Positions 6,009 through 6,571 of a DNA stretch of 6,571 bases are shown one piece after another. The notes under the pieces are model-generated. The model was given only the letters and a program-made list of their open reading frames with translations. It was not told the origin of the DNA and searched no databases. Within the stretch, counting starts at the first letter, position 1, and every line of letters starts with the position of its first letter. The stretch covers positions 1-6,571 of the forward strand of contig JAPUIR010000321.1 of assembly GCA_027296805.1 (NCBI GenBank), written 5' to 3'. Position numbers and translations under genes: made by a program. The DNA comes from Chloroflexota bacterium (GTDB taxonomy: Bacteria; Chloroflexota; Dehalococcoidia; Bin125).

Positions 6009-6571
6009 CTAAGCGAGCACGCCCGCCGCGACCAACTCCGATACCTCTTCCTCGCTGTAGCCCAGGATCCGCGTTGCCACGTCTAGCGTGTGCTCCCCGA
6101 GCAGCGGCGCCGGCGCCAGCAGCTCCCCCGGCGTCCGATGAAGCTTGGCGACCGGCCCATCGTAAGCCGAGCGTTCCGTCTCGGGGTGATCGAGATAGCG
6201 GTAGTAGCCGCGCGCCTCCAGGTGAGCATCGTGATCGAGGACATCCTCCGCGTCTTGCACCAGGCTGGCCGGCACGCCCTCGTCCTGCAGCCGCGACGCC
6301 AACCTGACGGCCTCCTCCCCCTCCACCCACGCGCTCACCGCCGCGTCGAGATCGTCCTCATGCCGCCTCCGCCCCAGGATCGTCCCGAAACGCTCGTCTG
6401 AAGGAAGCGCTGACCCGAGCGCCGACCCCGCCGCTACCCGCAACAAGCCCGACCATTCGTCGTCGTTTCGCACCGCGATCGCGATCCAGCGTTCCCGCGA
6501 GTCTGGATTCTGGCCGGCTGCAGCGGCATGGCTGCGCTCGTCGTCGCGACAGCGGTAGACGCCATGCGGCG
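6009..6571 (-). CDS. CaiB/BaiF family (class III) CoA-transferase, C-terminal half (partial)
   Basis: The reading frame enters from the right edge of the window and ends at TAG (6011-6009); about 186 codons are visible of a family usually near 400. Class III CoA-transferases move CoA between an acyl-CoA and a free carboxylic acid in the cytoplasm. Family signs: PHGVYRC near the window edge, RWIAIAVRNDDEW, EGVPASLVQDAEDVLDHDAHLEARGYY, HPETERSAYDGPVAKLHRTPG, APLLGEHTLDVATRILGYSEEEV, and an ending in AAGVLA. All are in the normal family order. The frame stays open upstream of an internal GTG (6473-6471), so that GTG is not the start. The catalytic aspartate lies in the missing N-terminal half and cannot be checked. 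Between CRDDER and RWIAIAV there is a linker of about 10-14 residues rich in Ala. Substrate is undetermined. Confidence 0.9.
   Translation of the reverse strand, partial: PHGVYRCRDDERSHAAAAGQNPDSRERWIAIAVRNDDEWSGLLRVAAGSALGSALPSDERFGTILGRRRHEDDLDAAVSAWVEGEEAVRLASRLQDEGVPASLVQDAEDVLDHDAHLEARGYYRYLDHPETERSAYDGPVAKLHRTPGELLAPAPLLGEHTLDVATRILGYSEEEVSELVAAGVLA

Noticed and set aside
5308..6330. Minus-strand 340-residue open frame across the GNAT gene and the end of the CoA-transferase
   Set aside because: It is Gly/Ala/Arg-rich with no motif and overlaps two well-supported genes in other frames.

Overview
The window is a high-GC bacterial segment with tightly packed genes. Four complete plus-strand genes lie between two minus-strand genes that run off the window ends. 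GC-rich third positions, a double-length FtsX-type permease and a CaiB/BaiF CoA-transferase would fit lineages such as Chloroflexota or Actinomycetota. That placement is an impression from style only, because no rRNA or marker gene is present.

Layout. At the left edge is the 5' end of an unrecognised minus-strand gene (1-104). It has a good sigma70-like promoter at 158-186 and a Shine-Dalgarno that favours a GTG start. The divergent intergenic region (105-337) also holds a perfect 10-bp inverted repeat at 301-326, directly before the ribosome-binding site of the first plus-strand gene. Next come a MacB/LolD-type ABC ATPase (338-1072) and, 20 bases later, a 1134-residue permease (1093-4497). 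The permease carries two complete FtsX/MacB-like halves joined by an extra block of about six membrane segments. An alpha/beta hydrolase (4548-5360) and a GNAT acetyltransferase (5416-5988) follow on the same strand with gaps of 50 and 55 bases. A CaiB/BaiF family CoA-transferase (6009-6571, minus strand, C-terminal half only) converges on the GNAT gene with a 20-base gap.

How they work together. The ATPase and permease form one transporter. Because the permease supplies both transmembrane halves, the likely complex is an ATPase dimer on a single permease chain. No adaptor (MacA-type) or outer-membrane gene is next to it, so this is probably a lipid, lipoprotein or peptide extrusion or mechanotransmission system whose substrate cannot be read from the sequence. 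The hydrolase and GNAT genes may be cotranscribed, but nothing in them ties them biochemically to the transporter. I see no RNA gene, CRISPR array, insertion sequence or phage element. The window is mostly ordinary. The points most worth a second look are the fused permease architecture and the leader hairpin.
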